This document shows, one piece after another, positions 45,101 through 57,875 of a stretch of 64,000 nt of DNA; the stretch's first letter is position 1; every line of letters starts with the position of its first letter. The stretch is taken from the NCBI RefSeq assembly GCF_048544455.1, contig NC_133526.1, positions 8,572,001 to 8,636,000 of the forward strand, written 5' to 3'. The position numbers and the translations under genes are program-made. Origin of the DNA: Silene latifolia. Taxonomy: Eukaryota > Streptophyta > Magnoliopsida > Caryophyllales > Caryophyllaceae. The notes below the pieces were generated by a model, which saw only the letters and a program-made list of their open reading frames with translations, was not told the DNA's origin and ran no database searches.

Positions 45101-48100
45101 AGAACAACTAATTTGATATTATTATTTTGTTAAATGGGAACAAAATAAATGCGATGGAGGGAGTACATAGACTAAATAGGCCATTAGTATCTTTTATTGA
45201 AGCAATTGACCAACAACAACAACATCAGAGCCTTAATCCCAAAATGATTTGTGGTTGGCTGACATGAATCATCCTTTAGAACCATCCATTGGTGAACGCA
45301 CACCTCAAAAAGCGAATAGAAAAGGGAAAATGAAAAACAAAAGGGGGAGCGAAAATGTAATGGAAAGTCAAGGTAAACTTACAGGTTTTAAAATCGAATT
45401 TCAGATTTCTTTTATAAAAACTTAAATTTTAAATCGAGAGAAAAGATTAAAACGATTTTGAAAACCGAAATAGAATTAAGGATCCGGAATGCCTTAAAAG
45501 TAAACCAAGTAAAATATATAAGAAAGTGGTCGGTAAAAAAATGTAATAAAGGAGAGAAGAACAAATAATTTAATTTTTTTAAATTAAATAAAAACACTAA
45601 ATATGTCAAAAAAAATATATTAAATACTAGAAATCAACATGTATCCTTTCCCTCCATTGTGCCCTCTCCGTCACCATACTCTCCTCAAGCCCCAGAAATC
45701 TCATATCGTGCTCTATCACTCTCAACCATGTCTATCTCGGTCTTCCTCTAACTCTAGGAACCTTTTCTGTTCTCCAAGTCTCCGGCCTCCTAACTGGTGC
45801 GTCCATAGGTCTCCTTCTCACATGGCCAAAACATCTTAGTCGGTTTTCCATCATCTTGTCCTCTATTGGCGCCACTTTTACCTTTTCCCTAATCACCTCA
45901 TTCCTTAATTGAAGCAATTGACCGTGTGTATAATATTTTAATCAAAGCCATGGGAGGCCTTTATTCGCCTGCTGGTTACTTTCTTAATGTCGGTGCATAT
46001 TGTCTGTGAAGTTGAAACAGTGTATCCTTACTAGAGATGATGAAGTACAGAAGTTTAGTGCTATCACCATTGTCTAATCAGCTACGAGGAGATTTAATAC
46101 TGAACTATCAAATAAAGTAATGAGGTCACCATTTTCGAAGAAGCTTTCTTGCCTACTTTGGGCTGTTGGTCTTGTAAATGGATATTATATGATCTAATGC
46201 CACAAAGTATATTAGTATACTCCTAGCAATAGTTGTATGTGAAGGAAAAGGTCATTGTAACGGGTGTCCAAAATTCCTGACGGTTTAAAGATTTAAACTA
46301 ATGTAGTCAAGTAAATAGTCTATGATGAAGAGCTGACTTACTGGCTTTATAGACATGAGTTAAGAGTTGTGATGTTGTAAGTGTTGATTGCATATCTTAT
46401 TATATCAATTTGCATTTTGAATGACATTTTAAAATGCTAACAGTCATGGATTTTTGTTTGGGTATTCAATGGTAACAAGATGTGTTACATGTTTCCAGGA
46501 TGGGGAAGCTTATGCTCATTTACTTAATGTTCTTGCGCCAGAACACAGTAACGCCTCCACTTTGGAAACTAAGGATCCTACTCAAAGGGCAAAATTGATT
46601 CTAGATCAAGCAGAAAAGTTAAATTGCAAGAAATATATCAGTCCAAAGGATATAGTAGACGGATCATCAAATCTAAATCTTACATTCGTCGCGCAGATCT
46701 TTAAAAACAGGTGATTCTACGCTTTCACTATCTTCTCTGTGACTTTGAGCAGATGGCTTCAAGGATGAAGCGGGTTTTATGGGTCTTAAGGGCTTGCTTG
46801 GATTGGGGGGAACACTTACCAGGGCAATATAAGTCAACCAAATGTGAAATGGAAATGTGGTGGAAGGTGGAACAAGATGGTGGTGTGGAAATTATTGCCT
46901 CCATATGGTGGTAATCTTCCACCACCTCTTACCACCACTTTTCTCCATTTAAATCTTGTGTTGACCGTCATTACTCTTGTAGTAATCCCCAATCCAAGTA
47001 AGCCTTTACATGTAATAAATTCAATGTTCTTGTTTAAATTTTGATTATCAGCTATCCTCTGTACTATACAAATTTAATCACCCATACTTTGATTTATAGA
47101 TAATCTATTGCTTGAAAATAAGAACCCTTGTCGAACTTTGTGTTATGGAAATTTGCAATTGCTGTCTCACAGGAAGAGGAGTGGAAAAGGTGTTGTGTTT
47201 ATGTTTTGGCTTTTGGCTTTTGGCTTTTGGCTTTTGGTGCAAACGAAACAACTTGTTTCCAGCATTTTACATCAATATTTAAACCCTTGTCGAACAAGGA
47301 CAGTTTTATTTTGCCTTCATTGGTATGGAAATATGGACACTTTTCAGAGAAGACCATTTAATATTTTTCTCCTTAAACCCTCAAAATGCAAAAGTTGCAT
47401 CTTTGCTTGATAGTTGATAGTTACTGGGCCGTAATATCTTGATTGTGCAGAAATGGTCTTACTGTCGATAATGAGAAGATAAACGAGAAGATAAACCTCA
47501 CAACTGTCTTAGATGATGATACCCAAACATCAAGGGAAGAGAGATGTTTTCGCCTTTGGCTTAACAGCCTTGGAACATCAACATATGTCAATAATTTATT
47601 TGAGGATGTCAGAACAGGGTACGCCTCTTGTCTCACGGCCAAGTTCTCTTAATATATGTTTGTTCAGACTAATATGTGATCCTTCTTGTCAGGTGGTCTC
47701 TCCTGGAGGTGCTTGATAAAGTTTCACCAGGATCAGTGAACTGGAAGAGGGCCAGTAAGCCTCCTATCAAGATGCCTTTTAAGAAAGTTGAAAATTGCAA
47801 TCAAGTCATTGATGTTGGAAAACGGTTGAAGTTTTCTCTTGTTAATGTCGCTGGAAATGACTTTGTACAGGGGAATAAGAAGCTTATTCTAGGTAAGCTT
47901 TCTTTGCCATTTACTCCTTTGTAGTGATGATAGATTCCCGGAGACCTTTGAAGAAAAATTGTGTTTTACGAACAAGGATGTACCTAAAACATGGGCATCT
48001 AAGTGGGTCAAAGTTATCACTTCGAATCTATTTAAAGGTTTTTTTTTTTAAAAAAAAAAAATTGATATTTTTTTCTTCCCAGAAGAAGAGCGGATTTAAG

Positions 48101-50213
48101 TTGTATGTTTTGTATTTTCTCATCTGATGACCACCGTTTGCGCTGTTAAAAAGTAAAAACTCAAGATGCTTATCTAAGTTAAACTATCTGTCTCCCAGCT
48201 TTCCTATGGCAGTTGATGAGATTTACCATGCTGCAACTCTTAAAAAATTTGAGATCTTTCTCACAAGGAAAGGAGATAACAGATGCAGATATTCTTAATT
48301 GGGCCAACAAAAAGGTGAAAAGTTCGGGAAAATCTTCACATATCGAGAGCTTCAAGGTATTGAGGCTACTAATAAATTTGCAAACCAGAAAATTTAGAAG
48401 TTGTCCTTCCAGTCAAGGTAACAGGATTAACATTTAATTGAATCTGGCATCTTTACAGGAAAAAAGCCTCTCTAACGGGAGATTCTTTCTTGACCTTCTT
48501 AGTGCCGTGGAGCCAAGAGTTGTTAACTGGAAAGTTGTCACCAGGGGAGAAACTGGTAATTTCCATCAATCAGTCCCTTGAAAGACGGTATCATGTTAAT
48601 GTAATGCGAGAGTAACCCATTTATCTGTTAACCTTCCCATTTAGCTATCCCAATTAATTCCTATGTTGGCCAGTCTAATAAGACCATATGCAATTACATT
48701 ATCTACCGCACTTCTTATATGTTGCCTAAAATATACACATCCACCAAATACTCTGCTAATTTTAATATCTAATCACTGTTTATTCAACTCCTATGTTCCT
48801 TTATACTTTTTTAATGCAAAGCACATTCCGAATGTACACAAGTAATAATCTGGGAGGAAAAAGGAAGAACATTGTGGTGCATATGTGCTTGCACTATTTG
48901 CTACAATATCCTTGATGACAGCACGAGTGTCAGGCGTATTTTTGTTTCCTTCAAGTAAAATGTAGAATTATTCTGCAAGCTGCTAAATAATGTTGTATTG
49001 ATGCAGATGAGGATAAGAAGTTGAATGCAACCTACATAATTAGCGTTGCCAGAAAGCTTGGTTGTTCTATATTCTTGTTGCCTGAGGATATCATAGAGGT
49101 AAGAGCTTAAAGTGTTTGCTTCTTGTGTTGCTGTGAATTTTTGTTACTGTCCATCTATGCCCCTGAAACCATGGTTGCCTATTAGCCAGCATTGACATAT
49201 ATCCCCTTCATCCCCTGATTAATACGGAGTAACTTTTAAAGATAGGGGTGGGGGTCATTTTTGTTGTTTTTCTTGCTGTATGAGTGTGTATCACGCACAT
49301 TGTTTGCGATATGACGAGACTTCTAGCAATTCGTGGATGTGGGCATCTGGCTTTAAGAGACAATCTTTTTCTTGCATAAATTCCGAAACTCTCAAATCAA
49401 GAATTCACCATGTGCTGATTATCACTTGTCCATGTCAGCACATACTGCCTGAGGGCTGGGGTCATATGTGGGTTTTAATCGTTTTATACTGCATATTACA
49501 GGGATTTATTGTTGTAACAGATGCAAGAAAGATATAAAGAACGCAATTAAATAACACAAAGATTTGCGTGGTTCACGTCCGCGGGCAGAAGAGAAGAATT
49601 CTTTTATTAATAATGAGGCTTACAAATTTCAGAGTATATCATTAGAGAGTTCATATAGTACTCTCGAACAGAAATTTCCTCCGCACGTTTAGGAAAACCT
49701 AGTGAGACCCCCCGTGCAGGGCTAACCAATAGGGGGAAAACCCGATTCAAGGCATAATTTAACATTTATTGTATTTTTGCACTTTGTGGTCAGGTAAACC
49801 AGAAGATGATGCTGACCTTAACTGCAAGCATTATGTACTGGAGCCTTCAGAATAAACCAGGACAGCTTCAGAGCCTGCACACTGTTGAAGAAACCGAAAT
49901 TCCCGATGCACCATCCTCGGCACCCGATGTACCACCTTCAGCACCCAATGCACAAACCTTAGCTTCTAAGGCACCACCCACAGCACCCAATGCACAAACC
50001 TCAGCTCCTGATGCACCACACACGGCACCCGATGCAGAATCCTCAACAGCTGATGCACTACCCGCGGTTCCTGAAGAAGGCGACTCACTGCCTGACAAAC
50101 TTTCTAATTTGTCTGTTGAAGATGAAGCTTCAGATACTGCCCTATTGCCACCAGTAACAACCGATGAAGTTACCGTATTAGAGCAGGAGGACAAGCCAGA
50201 TGAATTAGTGTGA
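42111..50213 (+). CDS. Fimbrin (plastin-type actin bundler), 14 exons, 748 aa
   Basis: Exons: 42111-42197, 42292-42462, 43359-43603, 43713-43884, 43969-44007, 44107-44175, 44281-44397, 46499-46710, 47451-47618, 47693-47892, 48199-48356, 48459-48555, 49007-49098, 49794-50213. All borders are GT-AG and all phases fit. Residues 1-86 are the plant fimbrin head ([20 protein letters not shown]). Four calponin-homology domains follow: CH1 ~122-238 ([35 protein letters not shown]), CH2 ~261-370 ([29 protein letters not shown]), CH3 ~390-510 ([40 protein letters not shown]), CH4 ~515-620 ([32 protein letters not shown]). Tandem CH pairs bind two actin filaments and bundle them. The last ~115 residues are an Ala/Pro-rich tail not typical in sequence. 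Introns carry a Stowaway MITE and a LINE. It looks intact. Similarity seems closer to FIM2-like than FIM1/5-like members, from memory only. Confidence 0.95.
42560..42767. mobile_element. Stowaway MITE in fimbrin intron 2, 208 bp
   Basis: Inverted ends CTCCCTCTGTCCCG and CGGGACGGAGGGAG, flanked by TA on both sides (42558-42559, 42768-42769). Confidence 0.92.
45212..45907 (-). mobile_element. 5'-truncated RTE-type LINE in fimbrin intron 7
   Basis: A 16-bp target duplication ATTGAAGCAATTGACC occurs at 45196-45211 and 45908-45923. The left end is the complement of the RTE-type plant LINE 3' UTR (ACAACAACAACATCAGAGCC, then CCCAAAATGATTTG). At 45732-45917 the minus strand codes [34 protein letters not shown], the C-terminal tail of its reverse transcriptase ORF. 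Only ~0.7 kb of the element was copied. It is opposite in direction to fimbrin. Confidence 0.88.
49520..49770. mobile_element. Possible retroelement fragment in fimbrin intron 13
   Basis: AACACAAAGATTTGCGTGG and GTTCACGTCCGCGGGC, then an AT-rich stretch and CCGTGCAGGGCTAACC. This resembles untranslated ends of plant LTR elements. No LTR pair or target duplication was found. Confidence 0.3.
49905..50054 (+). repeat. 21-bp / heptad repeats coding the fimbrin tail
   Basis: In frame, successive 7-residue units read [49 protein letters not shown]. The DNA period is 21 bp, so copy-number changes would keep the frame. The tail lies outside the actin-binding domains and is probably disordered. Confidence 0.88.
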
Positions 50214-51206
50214 TTTGAACACTGAAAATTCATTTTTTTTGCAATGTTTTTTTTCTTTATTATTTTTTGGGAGGAGGGGTGAATAGATTACATACAAAAA
50301 GAATACAGAAGAATCATAGTCAAAGAAATTAAATGAGAAAAAAAAAAAAAAAACTATACTTTGTTTTTGGATACTTCTTCAAAGATATGGAGATATTTAA
50401 TGTTGTAGATCATGTAAATTTTGTTGTTACAATGGATCTTTTATACTTATTTACGTATGTTTTTTTCCTCTTAAATGTGACCGAGAGATTGAGATGTTAC
50501 AAAGTAGTTTTTGGTAAATTAGGACCATAAAAAACTAGAAATATTATTGTTAACAATTTGCAGCAGTGGCGGTGGATTGTCAGTTTCAGGAGCTATCTTC
50601 CATGGGGTACGACTGTAGACGGAGTAGATTGGATAAGGTATTGGCCACCAAGGCGTGGTTACGCATATTGAAATTCGTTCTGATGGTTGATTTTTGCTCA
50701 TTTGTTTAATGTGTCCTATAAGGGGGTCTCGAAGGTACTCGATATCATACTGAAATTGGTCCCAGGCTAGGGCGCCACCGGGTAACGCTCAAATTGGGTG
50801 TCACTCTCTCACAACCATTCTTAACTGAAGGGGTCCCCACTCACCCCATGTGAGAGGGTGGCGCCCAAATTGGGTGTCATCCGGTGGCGCTCTTTCATTT
50901 AACAAAAACAAAAACAAATTACAGACAATCCAAAAAGGGGCACGACTACGGCACGAGTCACAAACTGCTCTCCTCAAGGAATAAATAAAGTTACTTGGTG
51001 AAAATTTGTTAAAATTTACAAATTAATAATATCCTAATCTCTATAAAATAAAATGGGAGTAGATTACAGTTGCAGAAATGGGTGTTTGATACATTTGTTG
51101 TTTTGCCGAAAGCATTAGCCATCTTCGACTTCCAGGTTGACATGCCACGATTGGGCGAGTATATATGATACAAGTACAAACTATTAGTAGTATCTTATGG
51201 CATCAA
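50214..51206. other. Convergent 3' region between fimbrin and TBC genes
   Basis: It holds both 3' UTRs. The block at 50769-50892 is a small inverted-repeat element: left GCGCCACCGGGTAACG... against right ...GTGTCATCCGGTGGCGC, with TGTGAGAGGGTGGCGCC in between. The phrase GGGCGCCACC with CTCACATG nearby also occurs in the 39404-39488 duplication. Confidence 0.5.
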
Positions 51207-54200
51207 CTAATGTTCTTCGTCTTTGAGGGAGTTGAGCCGTCTTGACCTCTGATCAAGTTCTGCCATGACCGCTGGTTCCTGCTTTTTCCGCTGCTTTGAT
51301 ATCGTGTTGCTCGTCATTGAACCTATTTTATCGAATGCTACCTGTATTCAGCAAACACAACTCCTAGAGTATGAGATTTCATCGGATAACAGTCTCAGAA
51401 GTATTTGCAAGGAACCCCTATATATGGTGTGTCATTAATTTGATGAAATACTTCTCAAACAAGTACCATAACATTAACGGTTTCTATTTTAATTTAAGCG
51501 ATGGTATATTTGTATATGAATGAGTGCATTACTTAATTATGAAAAAAAATTGAGAATATTGTGATTTTTATTCTCAAAACATTTTTTTTGTTTCCCCTTT
51601 TCTTCAGTTACAACAATTGTCTTTTCTTGTAGCTACAAGGCAGGGTAAACCAGAAGGAGATTCGATAAATACGACACTTACCGTTAGTAATTCATCAGGG
51701 TCGAACAGATGGTGAGTGGTTTTCTGTAAAATGTTTATTACGTCACCAACCTGATGGGCCAAAAGTAACTCATCCTCTTTCATCTGCAATCAATTCCCGA
51801 GTCTTAGTAAACAAGCTACACAGCTTATAGCTTATTTCTTTCAAGAAAAGAAACCATCAAAGCATGTCAGACTAGTCGAAAATGAAAAAGGGTCACCTTA
51901 AATATGGCCAAAGCCACATGAAACAAAACTTTAGCTCCTTCATAAAAAAGGACATCCCACACTCTCAAAGTTGTCTGAAAAGTGAATAGCAAGTTTTAAT
52001 TATTATCCGATCAAAAAAAAAGTTTTGATTATTGGTGAAGGAACGGTCTTGATGAGCAAAAACATAAATCCAACCGTCCCATTTAAATTATTCTCGGAAA
52101 ATTTTTATCTACCATGATATAATAGTTCAAACTTTTAAAATGTTAATATGAATATATTTATTTTGATAAATCAAACTCGGGAAAATATTCATGGTCCTAC
52201 AACATATATTCCGTTGGACAAAATTTATGGTCAGTTAATATCGTTTACCAAAGTCAAATGAGGACAATATAAATAGAATAGAGCTCGTACAGGTGGTAAC
52301 AAGCTAGATGAGAAAAGTTGCAGAAATATGATTAAACCTCAGAAGGCAAGCTTTTTGAGAAGAGACACAAGAACCACTCTGTGGCAACAAGCGAAACATC
52401 AAACTCCAACGCTTCCAAATGAGAAGCTATCCTGCATTTTCCATTTTAATTATATAAAAAAATAAAATCATCTTCAACATACTAAATTATCATTTTCATC
52501 GGAAAAAATATTACCCGGGACACTTTTTTACAAGCAAGTCTTTGAAAACTCTCTGCTCAACATGGCAACCAGATAAATTATTGGTGTAACAATCATGAAC
52601 AAGAACATCTTCTAGTAACACAGCTAGCATCCAAAAGGCTTCTTCTTCCGTCTTCATAACAAGCAATAACAATGCTGCAACGTAGTTTAAACCCTGGACC
52701 AATCCCCAAAAAAGAATTAACGATAAAACCACAAAAATAAGAAAAGGAGACATGGTAATATGAGTCTTTAGCTGATGAGTGATGACCATCATCAAAATCA
52801 TTCATTTTGAAATGTTGCTACAGAGTAACATCCGTAAATAGTTTGCACTTTGCAGAATAAAAAGGAGAATACGAAAACAATTAGCACTAAATGGCCTCAA
52901 TCGCCTCCAATTAATTACCCTCGAAATGGACTGAATAATTACCTGACAATAGCCAACGTCGGAATCACGAAATGAGTATCCAACAAGAACTCGTCGCAGA
53001 GCTCCATGACCCTCTGTTGTATCCAACCAAGTGTGACCAGGGAAGGTTCGAGGCAAATCCTGCAGAGATATGAGAAAGTATGAAATGAATGTATAAACCT
53101 TCTGATGATCATGGCATTTATTCACAACAGTACATTACTAATATATATTCACCAGTTTTGCCTTATAAACAGGATGAAAGGTCACATAGCTTTGTGAATT
53201 GAAGTATTGAACATGCAAGATTACAATACTACACTCTTAAACAACGGCCATGATGAATCCTAAAATGGTCAATAAACTGCAGTAACAACGGGGATCTCAT
53301 TTAAGGTTTAGTCTCCCTAATGCCAAAGATAAGTTACAGATCATCATTCATTTTAACTTGATATATATCGACAGAGACCTCAATGTATTACACCCTGCGC
53401 CAAATTTTGCCTAGCAAATGGATGCAAGCGCTAGGTCTAGCAGGATGTTAAGTTTGTGTGTGAAATGATCCTGGTTTCAACTAGAACAACTATTAAGGTA
53501 GTTCCAAAGTCGTAGCAACATAATTATAGAGCACATTAAATCAGGGATCAATGACTTCAACTACTTGAACTTCTAAAATCTGTTATCTGACTATTGCTCG
53601 TGTTCCGTATGAGAATAACACCCATTAAACTGCACTTAAATGCAAAAAATATCAAACATATTTTCCAAGTACATCAAACCAAACAATTGATGAAGTTTAA
53701 ATCAAAATAAAAATTATGCCATCAAGACAAAGATAATATCATATGGTAAAGCAGTAGCATGTCTTTCCAACATCAAACTTCAATCACACTAATAGGTCAC
53801 AATAATTACCACTAATGATCCAAGTGTTGATGTCTCAATGAAGGCCCGTTGGCATTAAATTTTACCAAATGCCTTTTGAGACAACTTTCTTCCTAATTCC
53901 GGCAGAACATTGGAACTAAAGACGATCCACCTGAGATTCTCGTATTATAAAGTAGATAACAAAATTATTTATACAATTTCTATTATAGGTCATCCGAATT
54001 AGTATCTCCGTTTTCCACGTGACGTAAAGCTTTGTATATTCGACCCCCTTACCTCACTGTAGGCACATCTGAGGTAGTGGGGGTAATGTTATTGTTGCTA
54101 AATGAGATAACTTATAGCTAACTATTAATGTATTACTATGAAACATACGATTGATTTCTCGTATTTTAAACAATGAACGATAAGCATGCTTAGCGTGGAA

Positions 54201-54864
54201 ACTTCAAATAACATAATATATTTTTCATCCAGTTCTACATTTGACAATCATGAGAAATTCTAGGGACAATATATTCCATACACGAAGGATATGATCATAT
54301 CCGAAATCCTTAACACTACCAAACAAAGGCATCAAAACTACCAAAACGGAAAATAACATTAAAACTCACTTGATCAATTTGCTTTGTTGCAGCCGTGGAC
54401 ATTCCCTCAGTAGCCTTAATTAGATCATCATAATAACTCTCAGGCACGGTGGATTTCTTCTTAGCAGCACCAGATAACGTAAACCAAATCTTAGGCCGTA
54501 AAACAGGAGGAATTCCTTTCCTAATCAACCTCTTCAAAGTGATAGCATTAGCTAAAGCCGAAAGCTTTAGAGAGGCTTTAAGGGACGACGAAACCTGAGT
54601 TTGTAGGTACCAATTAGCACCTTTGCTAGCTTCCAATGCCCACCAAACCCTCCCTTGTTGTCTAACTTTCTCCCTCACCTCATTCAACACATTCACATCA
54701 TCCACATTTCCTTCGACTGTAAACCCGTATAGATCTTGGAATTTAACAGTCAGATTCGCGCGTCTTGTGTGAATACTTGGCCTATAATTGATTATATGAG
54801 CTTGGTATTCATATCCCAAGTTTCTTTTGCTTTCTTGTGTTCCATACATTTCTTTGGGTGCCAT
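51207..54864 (-). CDS. TBC-domain Rab GTPase-activating protein, seven exons, 399 aa
   Basis: Minus-strand exons in order: 54370-54864, 52943-53059, 52515-52693, 52338-52431, 51897-51974, 51682-51783, 51207-51341; all GT-AG with matching phase. The first ATG gives [13 protein letters not shown]; the second, at 54849, gives MYGTQ, which may be the used start. Residues ~30-90 contain [13 protein letters not shown] and [15 protein letters not shown]. The TBC domain spans ~115-345. It has the arginine finger [12 protein letters not shown] (I-x-x-D-x-x-R spanning the exon 1/2 join) and the glutamine finger VGYCQGLNY (exon 2/3 join). Later come [60 protein letters not shown] and the Lys-rich C-terminus. 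Both catalytic residues are present, so it should speed GTP hydrolysis on a Rab; which Rab is unknown. Confidence 0.93.
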
Positions 54865-54959
54865 ATATATATAATGTATATAATTTATGTCGATGTTTCG
54901 ACCTTTGTCAGCAATCAATCAAAATTCTGGCAAATGTGACAGAAATTGCAAATACCCTG

Positions 54960-55207
54960 ATGAGAAAAACCACCCAAATCCTCAATTCATTTTAATGGGT
55001 CCTCAAAATTCGTAGCTAAATCAATAAAAAAAACACAAACAGCATTAAAAAAAGCTGAAAATCTAGAAAACTAGTGTATCTAACAAGGGTAGATTACCAA
55101 GCTGCACATTATCCAGAAAAATGGGAATTTCAGCAGAAACAACCAAAAAACATAATGACAGAAAAAACCAAAAAAAAAAGAGAAAAAGATGGAGTTTTGG
55201 ATATTAC
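54960..55207 (-). other. 5' UTR intron of the TBC gene
   Basis: On the minus strand a donor CCTCAG|GTAATATCC at ~55207 and an acceptor TTTTCTCATCAG at ~54960 frame a plausible leader intron. The purine-rich minus-strand complement of 55210-55330 would be the first, non-coding exon. Confidence 0.5.
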
Positions 55208-55339
55208 CTGAGGGAAATGGTGATCTTCTATTTTTAAGGAGGGGAAGATAGGAGGAGGAGAAGGATAAGAGAAGGAATTAAACAGCAAATGTACAAAAGC
55301 CTAAGAAATCGGAAGAAAGAGGGAGAGGAGGGAAGACAT

Positions 55340-56768
55340 GAGAAATGAGATGGATGATGAAGAATGAGTTTTGTAATGTTTGTGTCTTGACACAATCAAC
55401 TCATTCTCACACACACATGACTCATGAGGCTCCCTCACTTGTCTGAATTTGGATTTTTTATTTGAAAAATGTTATGCTAGACCAAGTTTAAAAGATTGGG
55501 TGAGGCTCCCTTTTGCTTTACAAAAAGGTAAGTTTTCCTCTAAGATGGTTCAATTGTGAAGATGGTTACGTTCATTAGAAGTTTAAAACGGGTTAAATAT
55601 ATTCACTTGGTAGAATAAAACAAGAGTTATGATCATTGATAGGCATGATTTACTCAATTATGAACATGAATGACCATTATACCCTTATTATTTTCACCCT
55701 CATTTTCCGTCTTATTTCAATCGAATAAATCGCTCAATTATTCCACCAACCACACTAGCCACCGCACCGCCCAGACCATCGGGCCAGCACATCTCCTCTC
55801 CCAAACCACCCGCTCCACCGTGAGTCCGTGACTCCAACTCCCAAAAATGTCTAAGCTTCAAAGCCAATTGACTTAGTTAATTTGCATTTAAATATGGTGT
55901 CTTTTTTCAGGCGGAGGACGGGCTTGACATGACAAAGTTGTGGCCGTACTTAGCCGATGCAATTGTCCATAACAATTTGTAGAGTGATTCATTATAATAC
56001 GGTTAACGCTCAATCTATTAACTTTATTAACTTCAAACCCTAATTTCATTTGTTTAAATTAATTTAATTAATCTCCCTAATTTGATAGTAGTTAATAAAG
56101 TTACTAATAAATTAGAATTGCTAATTGGTTAACATGAAAACTAGTGTCCATTATTGAGTAATTTAACGGATTTGATTAATTTTGTGAGGAAGAAAATTAG
56201 AGAGAGTTTTTATATTTTGCTTTCTGGAGAAGGGTAAAGTATGGAAAAATAATGGCAAAGAGTAAATGTAAGAGTAATTTTTGTTCATGAAAGAGCAACT
56301 ACATAAAACAAAAGCAGAATCTGAAACTGTCAAAATAAACTTGAAATCGAAAAACCGATGGAAAATATCTTAGAGCATGTTTGGCCCAGTTTATGGAAAA
56401 AGGTTTCTGGTTTTGAGAAGGTGTTTCTCCAAAAACAGTTTTTTCTCAAAATTAGGAGTGTTTGGCAAAGCTTGTCATAGAAATACTTTTGATAATTTAT
56501 CATTGTTTGGCCTAACTTTCTTAGTCATAAATTTAACTTCACTCTTATTTATTCTATGTTTTATTTTTTAAAATATTTTTAATTAAATTTATTATAGATA
56601 AATTTGCATGGGTTGGTTGTACTCGAAAATTTAACATCGTCTCATTACCTTTTTTTAATTAAAAATACCTTTTCACTATTAAAAAATGATTTGCAAAATA
56701 CGTAGTTAGATAAGAAAAAAATATTCTTTTATCTTATAATTTATAATGTTTAATACTTTCAATTGTGC
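55340..56768. other. TBC promoter side and spacer
   Basis: AT-rich, with a C-rich patch at 55740-55830. GCATGTTTGGCCC at 56377 resembles ends of Tourist-type elements but lacks a partner. No gene. Confidence 0.35.
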
Positions 56769-56783
56769 ATACTCATGCTATAA

Positions 56784-56902
56784 GTATTATTTTTTTGTTC
56801 AAATGAGTGCAGTATTTCGCGGGTGAGAATCGAAACCCCAACTTTATAGTTGAGGTAAGCGAATTCTTATTACTTAAGCTAACTCTAGTTCTCTTATTCT
56901 CT
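56784..56902 (-). mobile_element. tRNA-derived SINE, ~119 bp
   Basis: A 15-bp target duplication ATACTCATGCTATAA lies at 56769-56783 and 56903-56917. On the minus strand there are an A-box-like TTAGCTTAAGTAATAAG, a B-box GGTTTCGATTCTC, and a short A-tail (GAACAAAAAAA) at the left end. Very short for a plant SINE, perhaps a head with a minimal body. Confidence 0.75.
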
Positions 56903-56930
56903 ATACTCATGCTATAATATGAAGTGAATG

Positions 56931-57875
56931 TCCGTTTACAAGATGTTGATGTGGGGGTAAGTTCGGCTGCCGACATTATTGATTGTTCATCATTGATGTC
57001 GGATTCTAATAAGGATGTTGTATCGTCTTTAGATGCTATGGAGTTAGGTAGTACCTCTAGTGATAACAATGAAGTTTGTCGTACCTCTGCCTTAAATGTC
57101 GACTTGGAACCGTGCTCCAATCAGGAGGAGTTGGGTAGTACCGATTGTGATAATATTGACGTTGATTGTACGTCAGTCTTAAATGTCGACATGGAACCTT
57201 GCTCCAATCAGGATGAAGGGGATCGTTTTTTCACTTTCAAGAAAAGTGGTGGCAGTAATTCCAACCTTAGGATTGACACCAACTCTTATAAAAACCTTCT
57301 TGTGGGTAAGATCATTTGTGTTCACCAGCAAAAGCTTTTAACTACAATGACTGTACGAGCTTACAACCTTCCTAAAAAGCAAACTTTGACGGGAACTCCC
57401 CATGAATTTTTTTCAAGGGAAGCAGTAGTTCCCTCTTCCGGTCCTTCGACTGAGAAGCTTAGTTCAATTCAAAATCTTACGATTTCGGAGAATGTCAAGT
57501 TGGTGAAAGATTAGGCTATTTTCCATATCAATAAGAAGAAACGTCTAACGTCTGATGCATCTGCTATTAGCAAGGTCTCCACGACTCAGTTTGAATTTAC
57601 GGCTATTAAAGAGCAATTAAGCAAGAAAGGTAGTTGCAAGGTGGAGCGGACCAACTGTCGCGGTCAAATGTCACGGCCTACTAGTAATTTGAAGAAACGT
57701 TCTTTGGTATCTGTCGAGCTTTTATCTTCTTTTTGCAGGTACACTAAGACGGTTGCAGAAGGCAAGGGGAATAAAAGAAAGGACGCTCGCATAATTCAGT
57801 TCGATAATCATTACCATCCACCAGTCAAGAAACGTCGTCTATCGTCTTCTTTCGTTTCTAGTTTTACCACGGTAT
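56931..57875 (+). pseudogene. Unknown acidic ORF with a tandem 29-residue duplication
   Basis: A single reading frame runs from the left edge of the retrocopy to the MITE at 57876, broken only by a TAG at 57512-57514. It has no start of its own (5' truncated). Residues 40-97 (57041-57214) are two consecutive copies of a 29-residue unit beginning ELGST and ending LEPCSNQE or MEPCSNQD. Downstream are FFTFKKSGG, a region with basic clusters, and a nuclear-signal-like VKKRRLSSS. I do not recognise the family. A C-terminal part of a LINE ORF1 or of a host gene are both possible. Confidence 0.5.
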
